Assembly (NCBI RefSeq): GCF_001487165.1
Contig: NZ_LN913006.1
Coordinates: 3,214,045 to 3,278,044 of the forward strand
Direction: 5' to 3'
DNA length: 64,000 nt
From: Blautia massiliensis (ex Durand et al. 2017)
GTDB lineage: Bacteria > Bacillota > Clostridia > Lachnospirales > Lachnospiraceae
The translations under genes were made by a program, and so were the position numbers. Positions 51,710-60,166 of this stretch are shown one piece after another. How positions within the stretch are numbered: the stretch's first letter is position 1; each line of letters begins with the position of its first letter. The notes beneath the pieces are model-generated. The model saw only the letters and a list, made by a program, of their open reading frames with translations, did no database searches and was not told where the DNA came from.

Positions 51710-52516
51710 TCAGTACATCTTTCGGAAATCCAGAGGAGTTGTGCCTGTGACTTTACGGAACATGGCGATAAAGTGGCTGGCATCGGAAAATCCGGAAGCA
51801 CCGGCAACATCCTGGATCTTCATATCCGGTCTGGAAAGCAGAAGCTCACGTGCGCGGCTGATGCGGTACATGGTAACGTACTCGTAAACCGAGCAGCCCA
51901 TAAAACGGCGGAACAGACGGGAAAGATACTGCGGAGAGACAAAAACGCTCCGGCTCAGCTGCGCTGCAGTGATATCCTGCTGATAACCGGTTTCGATTTC
52001 TTTTATTACCGGGATCACATATCTCTGGTAGAGAGGATTATCCTGTATCTTCGGAGAAGCTGCACAGTCTGTAAAATTCATAAGAAAATTATAGCAGTCG
52101 GAAGAAAGAGATTTCATATCCGGTGTGGGCTGATGATATTTACGCAAGGTAGAAGAAATCATTTTCCGGATACTGGCCCCCTGTTCCTTTTCGATAAGGA
52201 TCACTTCCTGGTTGTCTGTCATGGAAGGAATGCTGCCTGCCAGTGTTCCTGTGAAGGTGGCAAACATCGTGGTCCAGGAGGTAGACTCCCTGTGATAGGA
52301 ATGAGGGACACCGGGGGCGATGAGGATGCCCTCGTTGGCTCCGAGAGTATAAAATTTTCCACGGACTTCAATGCGTCCGGTACCCTTTTCAGTCTGGAGG
52401 TAATGATAATACGGATATCCGTCCGGACGGAAGATATTAACCTGATTCCAGTGGTTCCCAAGAGATTCAAACATGAAGGGAGCACTGACCGGAGTGTTTC
52501 TGAAATAGATCGACAT
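51710..52516 (-). CDS. AraC-family transcriptional regulator
   Basis: A 268-residue regulator with an N-terminal cupin-type sensor domain (GRIEVRGKFYTLGANEG, LIAPGVPHSYHRE) and a C-terminal pair of helix-turn-helix motifs (ITAAQLSRSVFVSPQYLSRLF and IQDVAGASGFSDASHFIAMF, ending TPLDFRK). It is divergent from lacZ with a palindrome between them, so it probably activates lacZ in response to a sugar. ATG 52516 follows AGGTG by 7 bases; GTG 52525 is an alternative. Confidence 0.9.
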   Translation of the reverse strand: MSIYFRNTPVSAPFMFESLGNHWNQVNIFRPDGYPYYHYLQTEKGTGRIEVRGKFYTLGANEGILIAPGVPHSYHRESTSWTTMFATFTGTLAGSIPSMTDNQEVILIEKEQGASIRKMISSTLRKYHQPTPDMKSLSSDCYNFLMNFTDCAASPKIQDNPLYQRYVIPVIKEIETGYQQDITAAQLSRSVFVSPQYLSRLFRRFMGCSVYEYVTMYRISRARELLLSRPDMKIQDVAGASGFSDASHFIAMFRKVTGTTPLDFRKMY

Positions 52517-52567
52517 GATATTCACCTGTTTCTAAATGTTATATATTTTGGTGAAACATATTATACC

Positions 52568-52584
52568 ATAATCCGGTGGATTAT
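52568..52584. promoter_or_regulatory. Palindrome between the AraC gene and lacZ
   Basis: ATAATCC-GGT-GGATTAT, a perfect 7-bp inverted repeat, lies between TATAAT on the minus strand (52560-52565) and TATACT/TATAAT on the plus strand (52582-52592). Neither -10 has a good -35, as expected of activator-dependent promoters. Confidence 0.6.
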
Positions 52585-52656
52585 ACTATAATGATCATAG
52601 CATAAAAAACGAAGGATCCGGCAGAAAAAACAGAATCTGCCGGGCAGGAGGAAAAA

Positions 52657-55600
52657 ATGAAAAAATTTGATCATTCTCTGTTAAAAGATCCACGGTATTT
52701 CAGCGACGGAAGAATGGATGCCCACTCAGATCATGCATATTATCGCTGTGAGGAAGAGAGAGAAGATGGGAAAACTTCTTTCCGTCACAGTCTGAATGGT
52801 CTCTGGAAGTTCCATTATGCACGGAATTATGCATCTGCTATCCCAGGCTTTGAGGAAGAAGCATATTCCTGTAAGGACTGGGAGGACATTTATGTGCCGG
52901 CACATATCCAGATGGAAGGATATGATGCACCGCAGTATGCCAATGTCCAGTATCCGTGGGAAGGCCATGAAGAACTTCATCCGGGACAGATCCCGGAACG
53001 TTTTAACCCGGTGGCAAGCTATGTGAGATATTTCCATGTGCCGGAGAGCATGAAAGGAAAAAGAGTATTTGTTTCATTCCAGGGAGCAGAGAGCGGCCTG
53101 GCTCTGTGGCTCAATGGAAAATTTGTGGGATACAGTGAAGATTCTTTTACTCCGTCAGAATTCGAGCTTACGGAATATCTGAAGGAAGGCGAGAACAAGC
53201 TGGCGGCACAGGTGTTTAAATGGACAGCCAGCAGCTGGTGCGAGGATCAGGATTTTTACCGTTTTTCCGGAATTTACAGAGATGTTTATCTGTTTACGGT
53301 ACCGGATGTCCATGTATATGATCTCAGGATCCGTGCCATTCCGGATGAAACTCTCAAAAAAGCCGAGCTTGAGATCGTGACCAGTACCTGGGGAAAAGGA
53401 AAAATGAAGCTTACACTTTCCAGAAAGGGAGAGATCCTTTTGCAGGAGGAAAGATCTCTGAACGGAGAGGATACCTGTACCTGGGAGATTCAGGAGCCCC
53501 TTCTCTGGAGTGCAGAAGAGCCGAATCTCTATGATCTGGAGCTGGAAATCAGTGATGAAAGCGGAAAGCTCCAGGAGATCATCCCGGAGAAAGTCGGTTT
53601 CCGCCGTTTTGAAATGAAGGATGGTATCATGACCCTTAACGGAAAACGTATCGTATTCAAGGGTGTGAACCGCCATGAGTTCAGCTCTGTCACAGGAAGA
53701 CATGTGTCCCGGGAGGAACTGCTCAAAGATATCGTGACCATGAAACAGAACAACATCAATGCGATTCGTACCTGTCATTATCCGGATGCATCTCCGATCT
53801 ACCGTCTCTGTGATGAATATGGTATTTACATGATCGCAGAAAACAATCTGGAGTCTCACGGAACCTGGGATATAGCAGAATTTACCGGAAATCACACGGA
53901 TATCGTTCCGCACAACAAACCGGAATGGCTGGGCATGATGCTGGACCGTGTAAATTCCATGTATCAGCGTGACAAGAACCACCCGGCGATCCTGATCTGG
54001 TCCTGTGGAAATGAATCCTTTGGTGGAAAAGATATCTTTGAGATGTCTGAGTTCTACCACAAGAATGATCCTACAAGACTGGTACATTATGAGGGGGTTT
54101 TCCATGACCGCAGCTACAATGCCACCAGTGACATGGAAAGCCAGATGTATCCTTCCGTAGAAGCAATCCGGGAGTTCCTTGCAAAGGATGACAGCAAGCC
54201 GTTTATTTGCTGTGAGTATACTCATGCAATGGGAAATTCCTGCGGTGCAATGCATAAATATACAGATCTTACAGATACAGAACCGAAATATCAGGGTGGC
54301 TTTATCTGGGATTACATTGATCAGTCTATTTACAAAAAAGACCGTTACGGTAAAGAATTCCAGGCATACGGCGGAGACTTCGGTGAACGTCCTACAGATT
54401 ATAATTTCAGTGGAAACGGTATCGCATACGGCGGAGACAGAGATGCTTCACCAAAGATGCAGGAGGTAAAATTCAACTACCAGAATATCACTGCGCAGGT
54501 AAGTGAGGATTCTGTTAAGATCATCAACAAAAATCTTTTTGTAAATACGGACACATTCCGATGTGAAGTAACTCTTGCAAAGAACGGTCATGTCCTCCGC
54601 ACAGAGACACTGGATACAGCGGTGGAGCCTTTAAGCCAACAGACCTACAGACTTCCATTTGGAAAACAGCAGCGCCCGGGCGAATATACGGTAACCGTAG
54701 CCTTCCTTCTCAGAGAAAAAACACTTTGGGCAGAGGCAGGACATGAGGTTGCTTTCGGCCAGTATGTTTATCAGGTGGAAGGAACACCGGAAGCTCCTGC
54801 GTGTGGCGTGGAGCTTGTGAGAAGCCTTCATAACATCGGTGTCCGCGGGGAAAATTTCGAAGTGCTGTTTTCTGTTCTCAATGGTGGTCTGGTTTCGTAT
54901 AAATATGCAGGAAGAGAAATGATCGAAGCGATTCCGAAGCCCAACTTCTGGAGAGCACCTACAGATAATGATTGCGGAAGTCTGATGCAGATGCGCTATG
55001 CACAGTGGAAGATCGCCAGCATGTACGCAAGTCATAAGGATTACCGAAAAGGCATGTATGGTCCGGCCAATGCTCCGGAGACAACGGTTCACGAAAACAG
55101 CGTGGAGGTTGCTTTTACCTACATACTGCCAACTACGCCTGCCAGTGAATGCCGCCTTGCCTATGAGGTAACCGGAGATGGAAGAGTAAAGACAACGCTG
55201 ACTTATGATCCTGTAAAAGAGCTGGGCGATATGCCGGAGTTCGGAGTACTCTTTAAATTCAATGCGGATTATGATCATGTTCAGTGGTACGGCCTCGGAC
55301 CGGCAGAGACTTATGCAGACCGGAAGCATGGCGCAAAGCTCGGCATTTATGAGAATCTCGTGACAGACAATATGGCACGCTATCTTGTGCCGCAGGAATG
55401 CGGAAACAAAGAGGAAGTACGCTGGGCAAAGATCACAGACAGAAAGGGTAGAGGAATGCTCTTTGAGATGGATAAAGAAAACGGCCCGATGATGTTCTCG
55501 GCACTTCCATATACTCCTCATGAAATGGAAAATGCCATGCATCCCTATGAGCTTCCGGCAATCCATTATACCGTTGTCCGTGCCGCAAAGGCGCAGATGG

Positions 55601-55701
55601 GTGTTGGAGGAGATGACAGCTGGGGTGCCCGCACCCATCCGGAATACCTTCTGGATACCAATGGAAAGATGAAATTTTCCTTTGCGTTCAAAGGCCTTTA
55701 A
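52657..55701 (+). CDS. lacZ: Beta-galactosidase, GH2 family
   Basis: A 1014-residue intracellular (no signal peptide) glycoside hydrolase of family 2, hydrolysing terminal beta-galactosides such as lactose. Domain order: sugar-binding jelly roll (about 35-215), Ig-like domain (about 216-325), TIM barrel (about 330-620), then the beta-galactosidase small-chain domain to the end (LWYGLGPAETY-type motif here as VQWYGLGPAETYADRK). Acid/base Glu453 lies in WSCGNESFGG and nucleophile Glu520 in PFICCEYTHAMGNS. The Ile-rich FKGVNRHEFSSVTGR motif is typical. It is divergent from the AraC gene and closed by a terminator; no lactose transporter is in the window. Confidence 0.95.
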   Translation: MKKFDHSLLKDPRYFSDGRMDAHSDHAYYRCEEEREDGKTSFRHSLNGLWKFHYARNYASAIPGFEEEAYSCKDWEDIYVPAHIQMEGYDAPQYANVQYPWEGHEELHPGQIPERFNPVASYVRYFHVPESMKGKRVFVSFQGAESGLALWLNGKFVGYSEDSFTPSEFELTEYLKEGENKLAAQVFKWTASSWCEDQDFYRFSGIYRDVYLFTVPDVHVYDLRIRAIPDETLKKAELEIVTSTWGKGKMKLTLSRKGEILLQEERSLNGEDTCTWEIQEPLLWSAEEPNLYDLELEISDESGKLQEIIPEKVGFRRFEMKDGIMTLNGKRIVFKGVNRHEFSSVTGRHVSREELLKDIVTMKQNNINAIRTCHYPDASPIYRLCDEYGIYMIAENNLESHGTWDIAEFTGNHTDIVPHNKPEWLGMMLDRVNSMYQRDKNHPAILIWSCGNESFGGKDIFEMSEFYHKNDPTRLVHYEGVFHDRSYNATSDMESQMYPSVEAIREFLAKDDSKPFICCEYTHAMGNSCGAMHKYTDLTDTEPKYQGGFIWDYIDQSIYKKDRYGKEFQAYGGDFGERPTDYNFSGNGIAYGGDRDASPKMQEVKFNYQNITAQVSEDSVKIINKNLFVNTDTFRCEVTLAKNGHVLRTETLDTAVEPLSQQTYRLPFGKQQRPGEYTVTVAFLLREKTLWAEAGHEVAFGQYVYQVEGTPEAPACGVELVRSLHNIGVRGENFEVLFSVLNGGLVSYKYAGREMIEAIPKPNFWRAPTDNDCGSLMQMRYAQWKIASMYASHKDYRKGMYGPANAPETTVHENSVEVAFTYILPTTPASECRLAYEVTGDGRVKTTLTYDPVKELGDMPEFGVLFKFNADYDHVQWYGLGPAETYADRKHGAKLGIYENLVTDNMARYLVPQECGNKEEVRWAKITDRKGRGMLFEMDKENGPMMFSALPYTPHEMENAMHPYELPAIHYTVVRAAKAQMGVGGDDSWGARTHPEYLLDTNGKMKFSFAFKGL

Positions 55702-55733
55702 AATGTCATAAAATAACAGAACATAAAGTCAGA

Positions 55734-55766
55734 AAAAAGCTTCCGGCGACTGTCCGGAAGCTTTTT
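55734..55766 (+). terminator. Terminator after lacZ
   Basis: AAAAAGCTTCCGG and CCGGAAGCTTTTT form a perfect 13-bp stem with a 7-nt loop. Confidence 0.9.
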
Positions 55767-55852
55767 CATTTCATAATAATGCACAGAAAATAAACAGGTT
55801 GAAAAAAAACCTGTGGATATTTCATGAAATGAAAAAAAACTTGGATATGCAC

Positions 55853-55881
55853 TTGTTTTTTCATGGTAAATAGTTTAGAAT
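55853..55881 (+). promoter_or_regulatory. Promoter of the dcw cluster
   Basis: TTGTTT (55853-55858), 17-bp spacer, TAGAAT (55876-55881); start expected near 55888, directly ahead of the operator repeats. Confidence 0.75.
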
Positions 55882-55890
55882 GATTACATA

Positions 55891-55935
55891 AGTGGTAGAA
55901 AGTGGTGAATAGTGGTAGCGAATGGGGATGAGTGG
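55891..55935 (+). promoter_or_regulatory. MraZ operator: five repeats at 10-bp spacing
   Basis: AGTGG at 55891, 55901, 55911 and 55931 and AATGG at 55921, each followed by five variable bases. Direct repeats with 5-nt spacers are the known form of MraZ targets (TGGGN repeats in E. coli, AAAGTG-type in mycoplasmas). They begin within a few bases of the expected transcription start, a repressing position. Confidence 0.85.
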
Positions 55936-56004
55936 CAGAATACACCATTTGCACCCTGGAAGCACGAAGGGGAGAATCGTGTTTCACGAGAGTAGGTGGG
56001 TTTC

Positions 56005-56436
56005 ATGTTCATGGGCGAGTATAATCATACGATCGACGCGAAGGGGCGTCTGATCATCCCTTCCAGGTTCAGGGAACTCTTAGGGGAAGAGTTCGTACTG
56101 ACAAGAGGGTTGGATGGTTGCCTTTCTATTTATCCGATGGATGAATGGGTTGCTTTTGAAGAGAAACTCCGAGCATTACCACTTACAAATAAAGACGCAA
56201 GAACCTTTTCACGTTTCTTTGTAGCCGGAGCTACAACATGTCAGCTGGATAAGCAGGGAAGAATCCTGGTGCCGCAGACGCTGCGCCAGTTCGCTGGTCT
56301 GGATAAGGATGTGGTGCTTACGGGTAATCTGAACCGGATCGAGGTTTGGAGCAAAGAGAAGTGGAGCGAGAACTGCAATTATGATGATATGGACAGCATT
56401 GCGGAAAGCATGCAGAACATAGGAATCGTCATTTGA
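56005..56436 (+). CDS. mraZ: Transcriptional regulator MraZ
   Basis: MraZ binds repeats upstream of its own gene and controls the division and cell-wall cluster. The 143-residue protein has two SpoVT-AbrB-type halves, [24 protein letters not shown] and [19 protein letters not shown], each with the D-x-x-GR core. ATG 56005 matches the family start; AGGTGG lies 7 bases upstream, while GTG 55996 would overlap it. Confidence 0.96.
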   Translation: MFMGEYNHTIDAKGRLIIPSRFRELLGEEFVLTRGLDGCLSIYPMDEWVAFEEKLRALPLTNKDARTFSRFFVAGATTCQLDKQGRILVPQTLRQFAGLDKDVVLTGNLNRIEVWSKEKWSENCNYDDMDSIAESMQNIGIVI

Positions 56437-56471
56437 GCATAACGCAGGTAGAAATCCCACAGGAGACGGAT

Positions 56472-57407
56472 ATGGAATTTAAGCACAAATCTGTATTACT
56501 CAATGAAACCATTGACGGCTTAAGGGTAAAGCCGGATGGAATCTATGTGGATGGCACTTTAGGAGGAGCGGGACACGCCACAGAGGTGTGTAAGAAACTT
56601 TCTGCCAAGGGGAGATTTATTGGCATAGATCAAGACCAGGATGCGATAATTGCTGCGAGTGAACGGCTGTCAGCCTTTAATCAGGTGACAATCATTCGCA
56701 GCAATTATTGTTACATGGCAGATGAGCTGAGATCCCGTGGCATTGAGAAGGTGGACGGGATCCTGCTGGATTTGGGAGTGTCATCTTATCAGCTGGATAA
56801 TGAAGAGAGAGGTTTTTCCTATCGGTACGATTCTCCTCTGGACATGCGAATGGACAGAAGACAGAGCCGTACAGCCGGTGATATAGTCAACGGTTATGAG
56901 GAACGGGAGCTGTATCGGATTATCCGCGATTACGGCGAAGATAAATTTGCCAAAAATATAGCGAAACACATTGTGGCTGCCAGAGAGCAGGCACCGATCC
57001 GGACAACCGGAGAACTGACAGAGATCATACGGGGTGCGATCCCCATGAAAATACAAGCTACAGGAGGACATCCGGCCAAGAGGACTTTTCAGGCAATACG
57101 TATTGAGCTCAACCGGGAGCTTGACGTGCTCCGGGATTCCCTGGACGGCATGATCGATCTCCTGGATGACGGAGGAAGGATCTGTATCATTACATTCCAT
57201 TCTCTGGAAGACAGGATCGTTAAGACCATTTTCCGAAAAAATGAAAATCCCTGTACCTGCCCGCCGGATTTTCCGGTCTGCGTATGCGGAAAGAAATCCA
57301 AGGGTAAGGTGATCACAAGGAAACCGATCTTACCGGGAAAAGAGGAAATGGAAGAGAATCCGAGGTCCAAAAGTGCGAAGCTTCGCATTTTTGAACGGAA
57401 AATGTAG
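56472..57407 (+). CDS. rsmH: 16S rRNA m4C1402 methyltransferase
   Basis: RsmH (MraW) methylates N4 of C1402 in 16S rRNA. The 311-residue protein starts [17 protein letters not shown] and has the SAM motif [26 protein letters not shown] and RGFSYR, with the late [13 protein letters not shown] 56472 has AGGAGA 5-6 bases upstream; TTG 56433 overlapping mraZ is less likely. Confidence 0.95.
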   Translation: MEFKHKSVLLNETIDGLRVKPDGIYVDGTLGGAGHATEVCKKLSAKGRFIGIDQDQDAIIAASERLSAFNQVTIIRSNYCYMADELRSRGIEKVDGILLDLGVSSYQLDNEERGFSYRYDSPLDMRMDRRQSRTAGDIVNGYEERELYRIIRDYGEDKFAKNIAKHIVAAREQAPIRTTGELTEIIRGAIPMKIQATGGHPAKRTFQAIRIELNRELDVLRDSLDGMIDLLDDGGRICIITFHSLEDRIVKTIFRKNENPCTCPPDFPVCVCGKKSKGKVITRKPILPGKEEMEENPRSKSAKLRIFERKM

Positions 57408-57429
57408 TTGCGAGATGGAAGGTAGGCAA

Positions 57430-57999
57430 ATGGCGAAGACAGGAAGAGGGACTACAGCCAGAAGAAATCGAAATACCGTCAGGAACAGCAGAGAAATGTA
57501 TGTTCAGGGAAATGCGGTAAAACGGTTGCAGGAAGTTCCTCAGAGGACTGATCTGCCCGAGATACAGGAAAGGCGACGGCTGGCTCAGAAAAGAAAACAG
57601 AAATCCGCAGTACCTGTGACACCGGCAAAACAGGTGGTAAGCAGACAGGCACAGCGGAACCGGGAAAAGGCAATGGCCATGAACAAGGGGTTCGTTCTGT
57701 TTCTTACGGCAGTTTCCATCGCGGTACTTTTTACCTGTATCAATTATCTTCAGGTAAAATCCGAAATCACGGCGAGTATGAAAAATGTTGCAAATCTGGA
57801 ATCTGAGCTTGCACAGCTGAAAGAAGATAACGATGCATATTACAGTCAGGTCACTTCTGCAGTGGATATCAGCGAGATCAAGAAAAAAGCTATCGGCGAG
57901 CTTGGAATGAAATATCCTTCGGAGGATCAGATACAGACCTATACCACGGAAGGAAACAGTTATGTGAGACAGTATCAGGATGTGGACACACACAAGTAA
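57430..57999 (+). CDS. ftsL: FtsL-like cell division protein
   Basis: A 189-residue bitopic membrane protein: a long basic N-terminal part (about 1-95, rich in Arg/Gln), one membrane helix (about 98-117, GFVLFLTAVSIAVLFTCINY), then a coiled coil (VANLESELAQLKEDNDAYY) and a short tail with ELGMKYPSEDQI. This plan and the place between rsmH and a PBP gene identify an FtsL-type divisome protein, which joins FtsB/DivIC and PBP2B. The cytoplasmic part is longer than usual. ATG 57430 has GGAAGG 7 bases upstream; ATG 57415 is an alternative. Confidence 0.82.
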   Translation: MAKTGRGTTARRNRNTVRNSREMYVQGNAVKRLQEVPQRTDLPEIQERRRLAQKRKQKSAVPVTPAKQVVSRQAQRNREKAMAMNKGFVLFLTAVSIAVLFTCINYLQVKSEITASMKNVANLESELAQLKEDNDAYYSQVTSAVDISEIKKKAIGELGMKYPSEDQIQTYTTEGNSYVRQYQDVDTHK

Positions 58000-58029
58000 C
58001 AGAAGTACAGTTTTTAAGCAGGTGATCGA

Positions 58030-60099
58030 TTGAGTACAAGAAGGCGCAGGCCGGTAAAAAAAATAAATTACAGTATGAAGAAAAAGCTGGCAGTACTATT
58101 TTCCTTAGTGTTGCTGGCTTTAGTCGGTTTGGTGGCAAGAATTACCTATATCAATGCCACCAGCGGAAGCAAATATCGAAAGCAGGTGCTGAGTCAGGCT
58201 CAGCAGAAATATGAAAATCAGACACTCCCGGCAAAACGAGGAGATATCTATGACCGGAACGGGAATATCCTGGCAACCAGCAACAAGGTCTATAATGTGG
58301 TCCTTGACTGTCTGGAGGTCAATAAGGATCAGGATTCCGTGGAGCCTACCATAAAGGCTCTTGTGGAAGTCCTGGGATTGGATGAAGATGAGATGCGGAA
58401 GCTTCTCACCGACAGCAGTACAAAAAAAAGTCAGTATCAGATCGTAAAGAAACAGATCTCCATGGACGACAAAAAAGCTTTCGAAAAATACGAAGATCCG
58501 GGAGACGACAGTGAACTGACTGCCACGCAGCTGAAAGAACGTTCCAGGATCACAGGTGTATGGTTTGAGGAAGATTATCTCAGATCTTATCCGTTTAATG
58601 AGACTGCCTGTGATACCGTTGGATTTACACTTTCCAGAGATGTGGCGGATGCCGGACTGGAAGGATATTACAATGCGACACTTACCGGCGTGGATGGAAG
58701 ACAGTACGGATACATCAACAACAATTCCGACGTAGAACAGACGATCATTGAACCGACGGATGGCAAAAGCATTGAGACCTCGCTGGATCTGGGACTTCAG
58801 CAGATCGTGGAAAAATACGTAAATACCTTTGAAGAAAAGATGGGAGCCAAAAATGTAGGCGTGATCATCGAGGATCCGAAAACAGGAGAGATCCTGGCAA
58901 TGGACGGCGGTGACCGTTATGACCTGAATAACCCGAGAGATCTTTCAAATGTGTATTCCCAGAGTGAGATCGCTGCCATGAACGATGAGGAAACCGTGGA
59001 AGCGCTGAACGGGATGTGGAGTAATTTCTGTGTGACAGATGCCTACGAGCCTGGATCGGTTGTAAAGCCTATCGTTATGGGCTCCGCACTTGAAATGGGA
59101 GCGATTTCCGAGAGCGATAATTTTGTCTGTGACGGCGGACAGTCTTTTGGAGCGGAAGGTGCGACTACTTTTATCAAATGTGCGGTATGGCCGGATGCTC
59201 ACGGGACAGAAGCTCTTTCCGATGTCATTGCCAATTCCTGCAACGATGGTATGATGCAGATCGCAGCAAAGATGGGAAAAGATAATTTTCTTAAGACACA
59301 GAGCGTTTTCAATTTCGGAACAAGAACCGGTATCGATCTTCCCAATGAGGGAAGCGGTGTGATCCATACCAGCGATACCATGGGAGAAACGGAGCTTGCA
59401 TGCTCTGCTTTCGGACAGGGCTATACACTGACCATGATACAGGAGATCAATGCAATGTGTTCTGTGATCAATGGAGGATACTACTATCAGCCTCATCTGG
59501 TGACGAAGATCAAGGACAGCAGCGGCGGAATCGTAAAAACGATCTCTCCGACACTGATGAAGCAGACGATTTCCGAGAAGATATCTGCAGATATCCGCTC
59601 CTACATGGCTGCCAGCGTAGACCATGGTACCAGCCGTACCTCCAAGGTGCAAGGCTACAGCTCCGGTGGTAAAACCGGTACTGCCGAGAAGCTTCCGCGA
59701 GGCAATGGCAAGTATCTGGTATCTTTTATCGGATTTGCACCGGTAGATGATCCGGCGCTTGTGATCTATGTAGTTGTGGATGAGCCGAAGGTAGATGATC
59801 AGGCAAGCAGTACGTACGCACAGTACATTGCACAGGGAATCCTTTCCGAAGCACTTCCGTATCTGAATGTACAGCCGGATGAGGCAGAGGATGGAGAAGT
59901 TCCGACTACAGAGCTGTGGGAACTTTTTAAGGGAATCAGCGATTCTGCAACAGGAACCGGCGCGGACGGGCAGAAGGAGGCAATTTCCGATGAGAATGTA
60001 CCAAGTCCGCCGGAAGATGAGTCGGAGGACAGTGATACCGAAGATAATAACGATATGCAGAGCGAAGGTCTTACCAACGAGGAGGCCGGTCTGGAATAG
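58030..60099 (+). CDS. Class B penicillin-binding protein (FtsI/PBP2B/SpoVD type)
   Basis: A 689-residue septal transpeptidase. A membrane helix at about 17-40 is followed by the PBP dimerisation domain and the transpeptidase domain with SxxK EPGSVVKPI (Ser343, Lys346), SxN ANSCNDG and KTG GGKTGTAEKL (Lys548-Gly550). There is an acidic Asp/Glu/Ser-rich tail of about 60 residues after the enzyme domain and no PASTA repeat. TTG 58030 is the start with AGGTGAT upstream. A second class B PBP follows across a hairpin. Confidence 0.92.
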   Translation: MSTRRRRPVKKINYSMKKKLAVLFSLVLLALVGLVARITYINATSGSKYRKQVLSQAQQKYENQTLPAKRGDIYDRNGNILATSNKVYNVVLDCLEVNKDQDSVEPTIKALVEVLGLDEDEMRKLLTDSSTKKSQYQIVKKQISMDDKKAFEKYEDPGDDSELTATQLKERSRITGVWFEEDYLRSYPFNETACDTVGFTLSRDVADAGLEGYYNATLTGVDGRQYGYINNNSDVEQTIIEPTDGKSIETSLDLGLQQIVEKYVNTFEEKMGAKNVGVIIEDPKTGEILAMDGGDRYDLNNPRDLSNVYSQSEIAAMNDEETVEALNGMWSNFCVTDAYEPGSVVKPIVMGSALEMGAISESDNFVCDGGQSFGAEGATTFIKCAVWPDAHGTEALSDVIANSCNDGMMQIAAKMGKDNFLKTQSVFNFGTRTGIDLPNEGSGVIHTSDTMGETELACSAFGQGYTLTMIQEINAMCSVINGGYYYQPHLVTKIKDSSGGIVKTISPTLMKQTISEKISADIRSYMAASVDHGTSRTSKVQGYSSGGKTGTAEKLPRGNGKYLVSFIGFAPVDDPALVIYVVVDEPKVDDQASSTYAQYIAQGILSEALPYLNVQPDEAEDGEVPTTELWELFKGISDSATGTGADGQKEAISDENVPSPPEDESEDSDTEDNNDMQSEGLTNEEAGLE

Positions 60100-60111
60100 A
60101 TAAAAAGAATA

Positions 60112-60166
60112 CCCTCTCAGGGGAACGTCATATATTACAGTGACGACCTCTGAGAGGGATTTTTTT
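60112..60166 (+). promoter_or_regulatory. Terminator-like hairpin holding the next gene's ribosome site
   Basis: CCCTCTCAG (60112-60120) pairs with CTGAGAGGG (60150-60158), with an inner GTC/GAC pairing, and is followed by ATTTTTTT that runs straight into ATG 60167. The right arm GAGAGGG is also the only ribosome site for that ATG. Confidence 0.8.
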
